NCBI GenBank assembly: GCA_023388235.1
Contig: JAEWGQ010000164.1
Span: 1 to 29,385 of the forward strand
Length of the DNA: 29,385 bases
DNA from: Actinomycetes bacterium
Lineage (GTDB): Bacteria; Actinomycetota; Actinomycetes; Actinomycetales; Cellulomonadaceae
Direction of reading: 5' to 3'
Of the stretch, positions 10,925 through 17,949 are shown piece after piece (within the stretch, counting starts at the first letter, position 1; every line of letters begins with the position of its first letter). The notes beneath the pieces are model-generated. The model was not told the DNA's origin. It saw only the letters and a program-made list of their open reading frames with translations, and searched no databases. The position numbers were made by a program, and so were the translations under genes.

Positions 10925-12274
10925 TCAGTGCCCCGCCGCGTACGCCGCGAGGGTGACCTCGCGCTCGGCCGCGTGGTCCACCACCCGCTCCGGGTAGTCC
11001 GGGGCGGCGGCGCGCGGCAGCCGCCACGGCTCGTGCACGGCGCGGCCGGGGACACCCCGCAGCTCGGGCACCCAGCGGCGCACGTACGTGCCGTCCGGGT
11101 CGAACGTGCGGCCCTGCGTGACGGGGTTGAACACCCGGAAGTACGGCGCGGCGTCGCGGCCGGTCCCGGCGACCCACTGCCAGTTCATCTGGTTCTGGGC
11201 GATGTCGCCGTCCACCAGCCGGGCGAGGAAGTGGTCGGCGCCGCGCTGCCAGCGCACGTGCAGGTCCTTGACGAGGAACGAGGCCACGACCATCCGCACC
11301 CGGTTGTGCATCCAGCCCTCGGCGCGCAGCTGGCGCATCCCCGCGTCGACCAGCGGGTAGCCGGTGCGGCCGGCGGTCCAGGCGGCCAGCGCGGCCTCCT
11401 CCTCCCGCCCCGTGGCCCAGGAGTCCTCGGGCAGGACGGGCGTGAGCGACTCGTGCGCGCCCGAGGGGGAGTGGAGCAGCACGTCGGCGTGGAACTCGCG
11501 CCACGCGAGCTGCCGCCGGAACGCCTCGGCGCCCGGCCCGCGGAGCCGCGCGAGGTCGGCGAGGACGGTGCGCGGGTGGATCTCGCCCCACTTGAGCGGG
11601 ACGGACAGCCGCGACGTGCTGTCGAGGTCGGGGCGGTCGCGCTCGTCCGCGTACCGGGGGACGACGTCGGCCAGCGCGGCCGCCCACCGCGCCAGCGCCG
11701 CCTCCTCGCCGGCCGCGGGCAGGTCCGTGCCGTCCGGGGCGGCGGCCTCCGGCAGGCCGTCCCCGTCGACGCGCGCGAACGCCACGCGCGCGGCGGTCGT
11801 CGCCGCGTCCGGGGCGGGCGCGCGCCAGCCGTGGTCGCGCCAGGCGCGGTGGAACGGGGTGAACACCCGGTAGCCGGTCCCCGACCCGGTGCGGACCCGC
11901 CCGGGGGTCACGGCGTACGGGGACCCGGTGCGGACCAGCGGGACGGTCAGCGCCGCCTCGACCGCGTCGTCCCGGCGCCGGCCGTACGGCTCGCACGACG
12001 CGGCGGCGTGCACCGCCTCGGCGCCGGTCCGGCGGACGACGTCCGGCAGCACCACCCGCGGGTCGCCGCGGCGGACCACGAGCCGGCCGCCGGTCTGCGC
12101 GTCCAGCGCCGCCAGGCTGCGGGCCAGGTACGCGCGCCGCGGGTCGCCGGCGCGGTCCCACAGCCGCGGGTCCAGCACGTAGAGGGCCACCACCTCGCCG
12201 GAGGCGGCCGCGGCGTGCAGCGCCGGGTTGTCCCCGAGGCGGAGGTCCCGCCGGAACCAGTGGATCGCGGTCAC
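10925..12274 (-). CDS. phr: Deoxyribodipyrimidine (CPD) photolyase
   Basis: Light-driven FAD enzyme that splits cyclobutane pyrimidine dimers in DNA. 449 residues. The N-terminal antenna-binding Rossmann domain starts TAIHWFRRDLRLGDNPALHA; the FAD-binding helical domain has LKWGEIHPRTVL, FRRQLAWREFHADVL, TGYPLVDAGMRQLRAEGWMH, NRVRMVVASFLVKDLHVRW and GDIAQNQMNWQWVAGTG, all photolyase hallmarks (class I). The GTG at 12274 is preferred because the conserved domain begins at once and TACCGT stands six bases upstream on the minus strand (12286-12281), a leaderless arrangement. It stands alone, downstream of a TipA-type regulator in the same direction. A cryptochrome role cannot be excluded from sequence. 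Confidence 0.93.
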   Translation of the reverse strand: MTAIHWFRRDLRLGDNPALHAAAASGEVVALYVLDPRLWDRAGDPRRAYLARSLAALDAQTGGRLVVRRGDPRVVLPDVVRRTGAEAVHAAASCEPYGRRRDDAVEAALTVPLVRTGSPYAVTPGRVRTGSGTGYRVFTPFHRAWRDHGWRAPAPDAATTAARVAFARVDGDGLPEAAAPDGTDLPAAGEEAALARWAAALADVVPRYADERDRPDLDSTSRLSVPLKWGEIHPRTVLADLARLRGPGAEAFRRQLAWREFHADVLLHSPSGAHESLTPVLPEDSWATGREEEAALAAWTAGRTGYPLVDAGMRQLRAEGWMHNRVRMVVASFLVKDLHVRWQRGADHFLARLVDGDIAQNQMNWQWVAGTGRDAAPYFRVFNPVTQGRTFDPDGTYVRRWVPELRGVPGRAVHEPWRLPRAAAPDYPERVVDHAAEREVTLAAYAAGH

Positions 12275-12280
12275 CCGGCG

Positions 12281-12286
12281 ACGGTA
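12281..12286 (-). promoter_or_regulatory. -10 box TACCGT of the photolyase gene, leaderless
   Basis: Minus strand TACCGT followed by six bases and the GTG start. A TTCGCG 18 bases further upstream may serve as a poor -35. Confidence 0.5.
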
Positions 12287-12325
12287 GCCAGGGGGCCGGG
12301 CCGCCGCGAACGGGCCCGGACGCAC

Positions 12326-12370
12326 GTCGAGGCACCACCGGCCCGGGCGATGAGCCGATGGTGCCTCGAC
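12326..12370. repeat. Strong inverted repeat between merR and photolyase
   Basis: GTCGAGGCACCA (12326-12337) and TGGTGCCTCGAC (12359-12370) are perfect complements; allowing one mismatch the stem continues to 16 of 17 pairs around an 11-base loop. On the minus strand it lies about 160 bases after the merR stop and 50 bases before the photolyase start. It could be the merR terminator, though it lacks a U-run, or a structured or protein-bound element. Confidence 0.6.
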
Positions 12371-12402
12371 TGGGGGTACCTGGGACGGGTCGTCGTCACC
12401 AG

Positions 12403-12510
12403 GTGACCAGCGTGGACCGCGGGCGGATGGCCCGTCGGCCGCCCCGGGGGAGAGACGGCCGGTGGTCCGGCACGTGACCAGCGTGCCCCGCACGCGGCCT
12501 GCGCGGATGG
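12403..12510. repeat. Decayed direct repeats downstream of merR
   Basis: GTGACCAGCGTG occurs at 12403-12414 and 12474-12485, and GCGGATGG at 12423-12430 and 12503-12510, in the same order about 71-80 bases apart. GCCGATGGT also recurs near 12355 and 12512. No gene is present in 12275-12527; it looks like repeated structured non-coding DNA. Confidence 0.45.
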
Positions 12511-12527
12511 GCCGATGGTCCCGACCG

Positions 12528-12938
12528 TCAGACCCGGGCCACGGCGTCGGCGTGCGCGTCGACCGCGTCGCGCAGGTACACCGCGAGACCGGGGGCGACG
12601 GCGTCGTACGTGGCGGCGAACCGCGGGTCGTCGACGTACATCGCCCCCAGGGCGCGGTACGCCGCGGGGTCCGGCCGCCAGGACAGCGAGACCCAGGCGT
12701 GGTGCCGCGCGACGAGGTCGCGGACGGCCGGGTCGGTCACCGGGGTGCCGGCCGCCAGGTGCGCGGCGAGCGCCTCGTTCACGTCCTGCGCCTCCCGCTG
12801 GTGCGCCTCGCGCTCGTCGGCGGACAGCTGCTGCCAGGCCCGCGTGCTGCGGTCCACGGCCGCGTCCCCCCAGCGCTCCCGCGCCTCGGCGTCGTACTCC
12901 CGGTGGTCGAAGCCCTCGTACATCCGGTCGGCCGGCAT
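12528..12938 (-). other. Probable internal translation start giving a stand-alone TipAS domain
   Basis: On the coding strand GGAAGGGGG (12954-12946) sits seven bases before an in-frame ATG (12938), exactly at the junction between the dimerisation helix and the TipAS domain. The product would be 136 residues (MPADRMYEGF...). S. lividans tipA is known to yield such a short TipAS protein from an internal start. The GAA codon used is uncommon in this genome and is needed for the Shine-Dalgarno, which suggests selection. Confidence 0.6.
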
Positions 12939-13313
12939 GGTGGTGCCCCCTTCCAGGGACTCGATGGTGGAGGCGACGGTGCGGGCGAGCCGGTCGAGCC
13001 GGTCGCGCTCGGCGAGCAGCCAGGCGTGGTGCTCCCGGAGCCGCTCGGCGCGCACGTGGTCGGCGGGCGGCCCGCCGGCGGCGTCCGCGAGGATCTCCGC
13101 GATCGTGCCCAGCCCGACGCCGAGTTCGCGCAGCACCAGCACCTGCTGGAGCCGCAGCAGCTCGGCCCGGCCGTAGGCCCGCTGGCCGTTCGGCGCGGTG
13201 CCGGCCGGCCGGAGCAGCCCGATCGCGTCGTAGTGCCGCAGCGTCCGCGACGTGACGCCGGACAGCCGGGCGACCTCGGCGGTGGTCCACCGCTCGTCGG
13301 TCCGGGTGCTCAT
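12528..13313 (-). CDS. TipA-type MerR-family transcriptional regulator
   Basis: A 261-residue regulator. Residues 8-80 form a MerR winged HTH (WTTAEVARLSGVTSRTLRHY, GLLRPAGTAPNGQRAYGRAE); a coiled-coil dimerisation helix follows (REHHAWLLAERDRLDRLARTV); residues ~126-261 are a TipAS domain (MYEGFDHREYDAEARERWG; SADEREAHQREAQDVNEALA; DPRFAATYDAVAPGLAVYL). TipA of Streptomyces binds thiopeptides and related ligands through TipAS and activates its own promoter. ATG 13313 follows a G-rich stretch. An internal ATG at 12938 with a good Shine-Dalgarno would make the TipAS domain alone. A TGACG-N3-CGTCA site lies upstream. It is divergent from a PCD-like/VOC protein, a possible target. Confidence 0.9.
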   Translation of the reverse strand: MSTRTDERWTTAEVARLSGVTSRTLRHYDAIGLLRPAGTAPNGQRAYGRAELLRLQQVLVLRELGVGLGTIAEILADAAGGPPADHVRAERLREHHAWLLAERDRLDRLARTVASTIESLEGGTTMPADRMYEGFDHREYDAEARERWGDAAVDRSTRAWQQLSADEREAHQREAQDVNEALAAHLAAGTPVTDPAVRDLVARHHAWVSLSWRPDPAAYRALGAMYVDDPRFAATYDAVAPGLAVYLRDAVDAHADAVARV

Positions 13314-13375
13314 GGCGGGTCCCCCTCGTCGTCCCCGACGGCGGTCCGTCCGCCGTCACCACAGGACGGTAGGAG

Positions 13376-13390
13376 CTGACGTCGCGTCAA
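13376..13390. promoter_or_regulatory. Candidate MerR operator TGACG-N3-CGTCA
   Basis: CTGACGTCGCGTCAA contains a perfect five-base inverted repeat with a three-base centre, between the divergent merR and PCD-like/VOC genes. On the minus strand TACCGT (13371-13366) is a likely -10 for merR. The site lies just upstream of it, as expected for a MerR operator in the promoter spacer region. Confidence 0.5.
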
Positions 13391-13431
13391 CCGCAAGCCC
13401 GGGTGTCGGTGGGCGGTGGCAGGCTCCCGGC

Positions 13432-14118
13432 ATGGACACCGCACCCACCCCCGTCATCGGTCCCGGCGCCGCGACCGCGCGCGTGGACGCCCGGCACTGG
13501 CGCGTGCTCCTGCTGTGGCTGCACGCCGCGTTCCGCGTCCCGGACCTCGCCACCGGCGCGGCGCTCGTCGCCCGGGTCGCGGAGGCGGCCGACCGGGTCG
13601 GGGCCCGGCCGGACGTGACGCTGCGCCCGGACGTGGTGCAGGTGCGCACGACCACCTGGGCGGTGCACGGGCTGACCGAGGCGGACCTCGCGCTCGCGGC
13701 GGAGGTGAGCCGGGCCGCGGACGAGCTCGGCGTCCCCGGCGACCCGGCGCTGCTCACCGTGCAGGAGGTCGCGGTGGACGCGCTCGACATCCCCGCGGTC
13801 GCCCCGTTCTGGCGCGCGGTCCTCGGCTACGTCCCGGAGCCGGGCACCGACCCGCAGGACCCGGCGCTCGCCGACCCCGGCGGCGCCCTGGGCCCGGGGT
13901 ACTGGTTCCAGCAGATGGACGCGCCGCGCCCGCAGCGCAACCGCCTGCACGTGGACGTGACCGTGCCGCACGACCAGGCGGAGGCCCGCGTGGCGGCCGC
14001 GCTCGCCGCGGGCGGGACGCTGGTGTCGGACACCCGGGCGCCCGCGTTCTGGGTGCTCGCCGACCCCGAGGGCAACGAGGCCTGCGTCTGCACCTGGCAG
14101 GCCCGCGGCCAGGGCTGA
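13432..14118 (+). CDS. Pterin-dehydratase-like / VOC-domain fusion protein
   Basis: A 228-residue two-domain protein. Residues ~18-105 follow the fold pattern of pterin-4a-carbinolamine dehydratase ([56 protein letters not shown]). The signature His pair (HHP) reads ARP here, and the Thr-His before GLT is replaced by TTW, so the known catalytic residues are missing. Residues ~112-228 are a VOC/glyoxalase-like domain ([47 protein letters not shown]) with HVDV and EGNE placed as metal ligands usually are. ATG 13432 follows CAGGCT by six bases. Divergent from the TipA-type regulator. Substrate unknown. Confidence 0.75.
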   Translation: MDTAPTPVIGPGAATARVDARHWRVLLLWLHAAFRVPDLATGAALVARVAEAADRVGARPDVTLRPDVVQVRTTTWAVHGLTEADLALAAEVSRAADELGVPGDPALLTVQEVAVDALDIPAVAPFWRAVLGYVPEPGTDPQDPALADPGGALGPGYWFQQMDAPRPQRNRLHVDVTVPHDQAEARVAAALAAGGTLVSDTRAPAFWVLADPEGNEACVCTWQARGQG

Positions 14119-14181
14119 GACCGTCTCGCGTGCTGGGCGATCACTGGACGGACGCCGGCGCCGTCGCGGCGGGCGCGGACG

Positions 14182-14187
14182 TACCGT
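14182..14187 (+). promoter_or_regulatory. -10 box TACCGT upstream of the first ilvD
   Basis: TACCGT about 50 bases before the GTG at 14240, leaving a leader of roughly 45 bases with its own Shine-Dalgarno (GAAGGAG). No -35 at the right spacing was found. Confidence 0.4.
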
Positions 14188-14239
14188 GTCGGGGCGTCAC
14201 CGCCGCGGTGCCGCCCTGCTCGTCCGAAGGAGCCCCCGC

Positions 14240-16102
14240 GTGAGCCGTCCCCTGCGCTCCCGTACCTCGACCCACGGCCGCAACATGGCCGGCGCCCGCG
14301 CCCTGTGGCGCGCGACCGGCATGCGGTCGGAGGACTTCGGCAAGCCGATCATCGCGATCGCGAACTCGTACACGCAGTTCGTCCCGGGCCACGTGCACCT
14401 CAAGGACATGGGCGACCTCGTCGCGTCCGCGATCCGCGAGGCCGGCGGCGTCGCCAAGGAGTTCAACACCATCGCGGTGGACGACGGCATCGCCATGGGC
14501 CACGGCGGGATGCTCTACTCCCTGCCCAGCCGCGACCTCATCGCCGACTCCGTCGAGTACATGGTCAACGCGCACTGCGCCGACGCCCTGGTGTGCATCT
14601 CGAACTGCGACAAGATCACGCCGGGCATGCTCAACGCGGCGCTGCGGCTGAACATCCCGGTGATCTTCGTGTCGGGCGGCCCGATGGAGGCCGGCAAGGC
14701 GGTCGTGGCCGACGGCGTCGCGCGCACCCCGCTGAACCTCGTCAACGCGATCAACTACTCCGCGGACGACGCCGTGTCCGACGAGGCGCTGGGCCGGGTG
14801 GAGGAGAACGCCTGCCCCACCTGCGGCTCCTGCTCGGGCATGTTCACGGCCAACTCGATGAACTGCCTCACCGAGGCCCTCGGCCTGTCGCTGCCCGGCA
14901 ACGGCTCGACGCTGGCGACGCACAGCGCCCGCCGCGAGCTGTTCCTCGAGGCCGGCCGCACGATCGTCGACCTGGCCCGCCGGTACTACGAGGACGAGGA
15001 CGACACCGCCTCCCCCCGGAGCATCGCGACCCGCGCGGCGTTCAGCAACGCGATGACGCTCGACGTCGCCATGGGCGGCTCGACCAACACGGTGCTGCAC
15101 ATCCTCGCCGCCGCGCAGGAGGCCGAGGTCGACTTCACGCTCGCGGACATCGACGCGATCAGCCGCCGGGTGCCGTGCCTGTCGAAGGTCGCGCCGAACC
15201 ACCCGGACTTCCACATGGAGGACGTGCACCGCGCCGGGGGCATCCCCGCGCTGCTGGGGGAGCTCGACCGGGCCGGCCTGCTGGACCACGACGTCACGTC
15301 CGTGCACACCCCGACGCTGCGCGCGTGGCTGGACGACTGGGACGTCCGGGGCGGGCACGCGACCGAGCGCGCGGTGGCGCTGTTCCACGCCGCGCCCGGC
15401 GGGGTGCGCACCACCCAGGCGTTCTCCACCTCGAACGTCTGGGACTCCCTCGACACCGACGCCGCGAGCGGCTGCATCCGCGACCTCGCGCACGCCTACA
15501 CCGTCGAGGGCGGCCTGGCGGTGCTGCGCGGCAACCTCGCCGAGGACGGCGCGATCATCAAGACCGCGGGCATCGACCCGGACGTGTTCCACTTCGTCGG
15601 CCGCGCGCTGGTGTGCGAGTCGCAGGACGAGGCTGTCGAGAAGATCCTCACCAAGCAGGTCGAGCCCGGCCACGTCGTGGTCGTGCGCTACGAGGGCCCC
15701 GCCGGCGGCCCCGGCATGCAGGAGATGCTGTACCCGACGTCGTTCATCAAGGGCCGCGGGCTCGGCAAGGTGTGCGCGCTGATCACCGACGGCCGGTTCT
15801 CCGGCGGGTCGAGCGGCATCTCGGTCGGGCACGTCAGCCCGGAGGCGGCGGCCGGCGGCACCATCGGCCTGGTCGAGGACGGCGACGAGATCGAGATCGA
15901 CGTCGAGACCCGCGTGATCCGCGTGAACGTGCCGGACGCGGTGCTCGCGGAGCGCCGGGCGAAGATGGAGGCCCGGGAGAACCCGTGGCAGCCGGTGGCC
16001 CGCGACCGGTACGTCTCGCCCGCGCTGCAGGCGTACGCGGCGATGGCCACGAGCGCGGACCGGGGCGCCGTGCGGGACGTGAGCCGGATCCGGCGCGGCT
16101 GA
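14240..16102 (+). CDS. ilvD: Dihydroxyacid dehydratase, E. coli-like ([4Fe-4S]-type)
   Basis: Dehydrates 2,3-dihydroxyisovalerate and 2,3-dihydroxy-3-methylvalerate to the keto acids of valine and isoleucine. 620 residues, matching the E. coli enzyme (about 616). The N-terminus [18 protein letters not shown] is almost the E. coli sequence. Cluster cysteines: Cys123 in [11 protein letters not shown] and the [10 protein letters not shown] group (residues ~192-198). The first cysteine of the [2Fe-2S] class is absent ([16 protein letters not shown]), so an oxygen-labile [4Fe-4S] cluster is expected. GTG 14240 follows GAAGGAG with good spacing and starts where the family starts. The next gene is a second ilvD of the other class. 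Confidence 0.93.
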   Translation: MSRPLRSRTSTHGRNMAGARALWRATGMRSEDFGKPIIAIANSYTQFVPGHVHLKDMGDLVASAIREAGGVAKEFNTIAVDDGIAMGHGGMLYSLPSRDLIADSVEYMVNAHCADALVCISNCDKITPGMLNAALRLNIPVIFVSGGPMEAGKAVVADGVARTPLNLVNAINYSADDAVSDEALGRVEENACPTCGSCSGMFTANSMNCLTEALGLSLPGNGSTLATHSARRELFLEAGRTIVDLARRYYEDEDDTASPRSIATRAAFSNAMTLDVAMGGSTNTVLHILAAAQEAEVDFTLADIDAISRRVPCLSKVAPNHPDFHMEDVHRAGGIPALLGELDRAGLLDHDVTSVHTPTLRAWLDDWDVRGGHATERAVALFHAAPGGVRTTQAFSTSNVWDSLDTDAASGCIRDLAHAYTVEGGLAVLRGNLAEDGAIIKTAGIDPDVFHFVGRALVCESQDEAVEKILTKQVEPGHVVVVRYEGPAGGPGMQEMLYPTSFIKGRGLGKVCALITDGRFSGGSSGISVGHVSPEAAAGGTIGLVEDGDEIEIDVETRVIRVNVPDAVLAERRAKMEARENPWQPVARDRYVSPALQAYAAMATSADRGAVRDVSRIRRG

Positions 16103-16111
16103 CGCCGCCGC

Positions 16112-16142
16112 GCCACCGGCCGCAGCACGCGCGACCGGTGGC
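16112..16142 (+). terminator. Hairpin between the two ilvD genes
   Basis: GCCACCGG (16112-16119) pairs with CCGGTGGC (16135-16142), with CGC/GCG inside the loop, shortly after the stop of the first ilvD. No U-run. It supports separate transcription of the second gene, which has its own -10. Confidence 0.5.
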
Positions 16143-16180
16143 TCCGGCGCGCGTGCCGGGACGGATCGCCGCGCCGCGCC

Positions 16181-16186
16181 TACAGT
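16181..16186 (+). promoter_or_regulatory. -10 box TACAGT of the second ilvD, leaderless
   Basis: TACAGT is six bases before the ATG at 16193; GGGACG (16158-16163), 17 bases further upstream, is a possible -35. Confidence 0.55.
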
Positions 16187-16192
16187 CGGCTC

Positions 16193-17908
16193 ATGACGAC
16201 CTCGGGCGGGGCGAACCCGGACATCGACATCAAGCCGCGCTCGCGGCAGGTCACCGACGGCATCGAGGCGACCGCGTCGCGCGGCATGCTCCGCGCGGTC
16301 GGCATGGGCGACGACGACTGGGTCAAGCCGCAGATCGGCGTCGCGAGCTCGTGGAACGAGATCACCCCGTGCAACCTGTCGCTGCAGCGCCTCGCGCAGG
16401 CCGTGAAGGCGGGGGTGCACGCGGCGGGCGGCTACCCGCTGGAGTTCGGCACCATCTCGGTCTCGGACGGGATCTCGATGGGCCACGAGGGCATGCACTT
16501 CTCGCTGGTGAGCCGCGACATCATCGCGGACAGCGTCGAGACGGTGATGCAGGCGGAGCGCCTGGACGGGTCGGTGCTGCTGGCGGGCTGCGACAAGTCG
16601 CTGCCGGGGATGCTGATGGCGGCGGCGCGCCTGGACCTGGCGAGCGTGTTCCTGTACGCGGGCTCGATCATGCCGGGCTGGGTGAAGCTCGAGGACGGCA
16701 CCGAGAAGGACGTCACGCTGATCGACGCCTTCGAGGCGGTCGGCGCGTGCGCCCGCGGCCTCATGTCCGAGGGCGACCTGGACCGCATCGAGCGCGCCAT
16801 CTGCCCGGGTGAGGGCGCCTGCGGCGGCATGTACACCGCGAACACCATGGCGTCGGTCGCCGAGGCGATCGGCATGTCGGTGCCCGGGTCGGCCGCGCCG
16901 CCGAGCGCGGACCGCCGGCGCGACGCGTTCGCGCACCGGTCGGGCGAGGCCGTCGTCGCGCTGCTGCGGCAGGGCATCACCGCCCGGCAGATCATGACGA
17001 AGGAGGCGTTCGAGAACGCCATCGCCGTGGTCATGGCGTTCGGCGGCAGCACCAACGCCGTGCTGCACCTGCTGGCGATCGCGCACGAGGCAGAGGTCGA
17101 CCTGACCCTCGACGACTTCAAGCGCGTCGCGGCCAGGGTCCCGCACCTGGGCGACCTCAAGCCGTTCGGCCGGTACGTCATGGCGGACGTCGACCGGATC
17201 GGCGGCGTGCCCGTCGTGATGAAGGCCCTGCTCGACGCGGGCCTGCTGCACGGCGACTGCCTCACCGTCACGGGCCGGACGGTCGCGGAGAACCTCGCGG
17301 ACATCGCGCCGCCGGACCCGGACGGCAAGATCCTGCGGGCGCTCGACCACCCGATCCACCACACCGGCGGGATCACGATCCTCGACGGGTCGCTGGCCCC
17401 CGAGGGCGCCGTGGTGAAGTCGGCGGGCTTCGACACCGACGTGTTCGAGGGCACCGCGCGGGTGTTCGAGCGGGAGCGCGCGGCGCTGGACGCCCTGGAG
17501 GACGGGACGATCCAGGCGGGCGACGTCGTCGTCATCCGCTACGAGGGGCCGAAGGGCGGGCCCGGCATGCGCGAGATGCTCGCGATCACCGGTGCCATCA
17601 AGGGCGCGGGCCTCGGCAAGGACGTGCTGCTGCTGACCGACGGCCGGTTCTCCGGCGGCACGACCGGCCTGTGCGTGGGCCACGTCGCCCCCGAGGCGGT
17701 GGACGCCGGCCCCATCGCGTTCGTGCGGGACGGGGACCGGATCCGGCTGGACGTGGCGCACGCGACCCTGGACCTGCTGGTGGACGAGGACGAGCTCGCC
17801 GCGCGCCGCGCCGGGTGGGCCCCGCTGCCCCCGCGGTACACCCGCGGCGTGCTGGCGAAGTACGCGAAGCTCGTGCAGTCGGCCTCCACGGGGGCCGTGC
17901 TGATCTGA
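16193..17908 (+). CDS. ilvD: Dihydroxyacid dehydratase, Mycobacterium-like ([2Fe-2S]-type)
   Basis: Same reaction as the preceding gene but from the shorter class (571 residues; M. tuberculosis IlvD is about 575). The three [2Fe-2S] ligands are present: Cys60 in [11 protein letters not shown], Cys133 in [11 protein letters not shown] and Cys210 in [14 protein letters not shown]. Enzymes of this class are known to tolerate oxygen better than the E. coli type. Other family stretches: [49 protein letters not shown] and [17 protein letters not shown]. Some relatives are sugar-acid dehydratases, but the close resemblance to mycobacterial IlvD favours DHAD. It is leaderless behind TACAGT and has its own unit despite adjacency. 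Confidence 0.92.
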   Translation: MTTSGGANPDIDIKPRSRQVTDGIEATASRGMLRAVGMGDDDWVKPQIGVASSWNEITPCNLSLQRLAQAVKAGVHAAGGYPLEFGTISVSDGISMGHEGMHFSLVSRDIIADSVETVMQAERLDGSVLLAGCDKSLPGMLMAAARLDLASVFLYAGSIMPGWVKLEDGTEKDVTLIDAFEAVGACARGLMSEGDLDRIERAICPGEGACGGMYTANTMASVAEAIGMSVPGSAAPPSADRRRDAFAHRSGEAVVALLRQGITARQIMTKEAFENAIAVVMAFGGSTNAVLHLLAIAHEAEVDLTLDDFKRVAARVPHLGDLKPFGRYVMADVDRIGGVPVVMKALLDAGLLHGDCLTVTGRTVAENLADIAPPDPDGKILRALDHPIHHTGGITILDGSLAPEGAVVKSAGFDTDVFEGTARVFERERAALDALEDGTIQAGDVVVIRYEGPKGGPGMREMLAITGAIKGAGLGKDVLLLTDGRFSGGTTGLCVGHVAPEAVDAGPIAFVRDGDRIRLDVAHATLDLLVDEDELAARRAGWAPLPPRYTRGVLAKYAKLVQSASTGAVLI

Positions 17909-17937
17909 GTGCCGCCGCGCAGGTCGCCGGGGCGTGA

Positions 17938-17943
17938 GAGGGT
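17938..17943 (+). promoter_or_regulatory. -10-like box GAGGGT of the glucosidase gene, leaderless
   Basis: GAGGGT followed by six bases and ATG 17950; no Shine-Dalgarno of its own. Confidence 0.4.
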
Positions 17944-17949
17944 CGGGGC

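Noticed and set aside
12274..13313. A light-sensing LitR-type MerR controlling the photolyase
   Set aside because: The C-terminal domain is TipAS, not a cobalamin-binding domain, and the photolyase has its own leaderless promoter with a strong hairpin in between.
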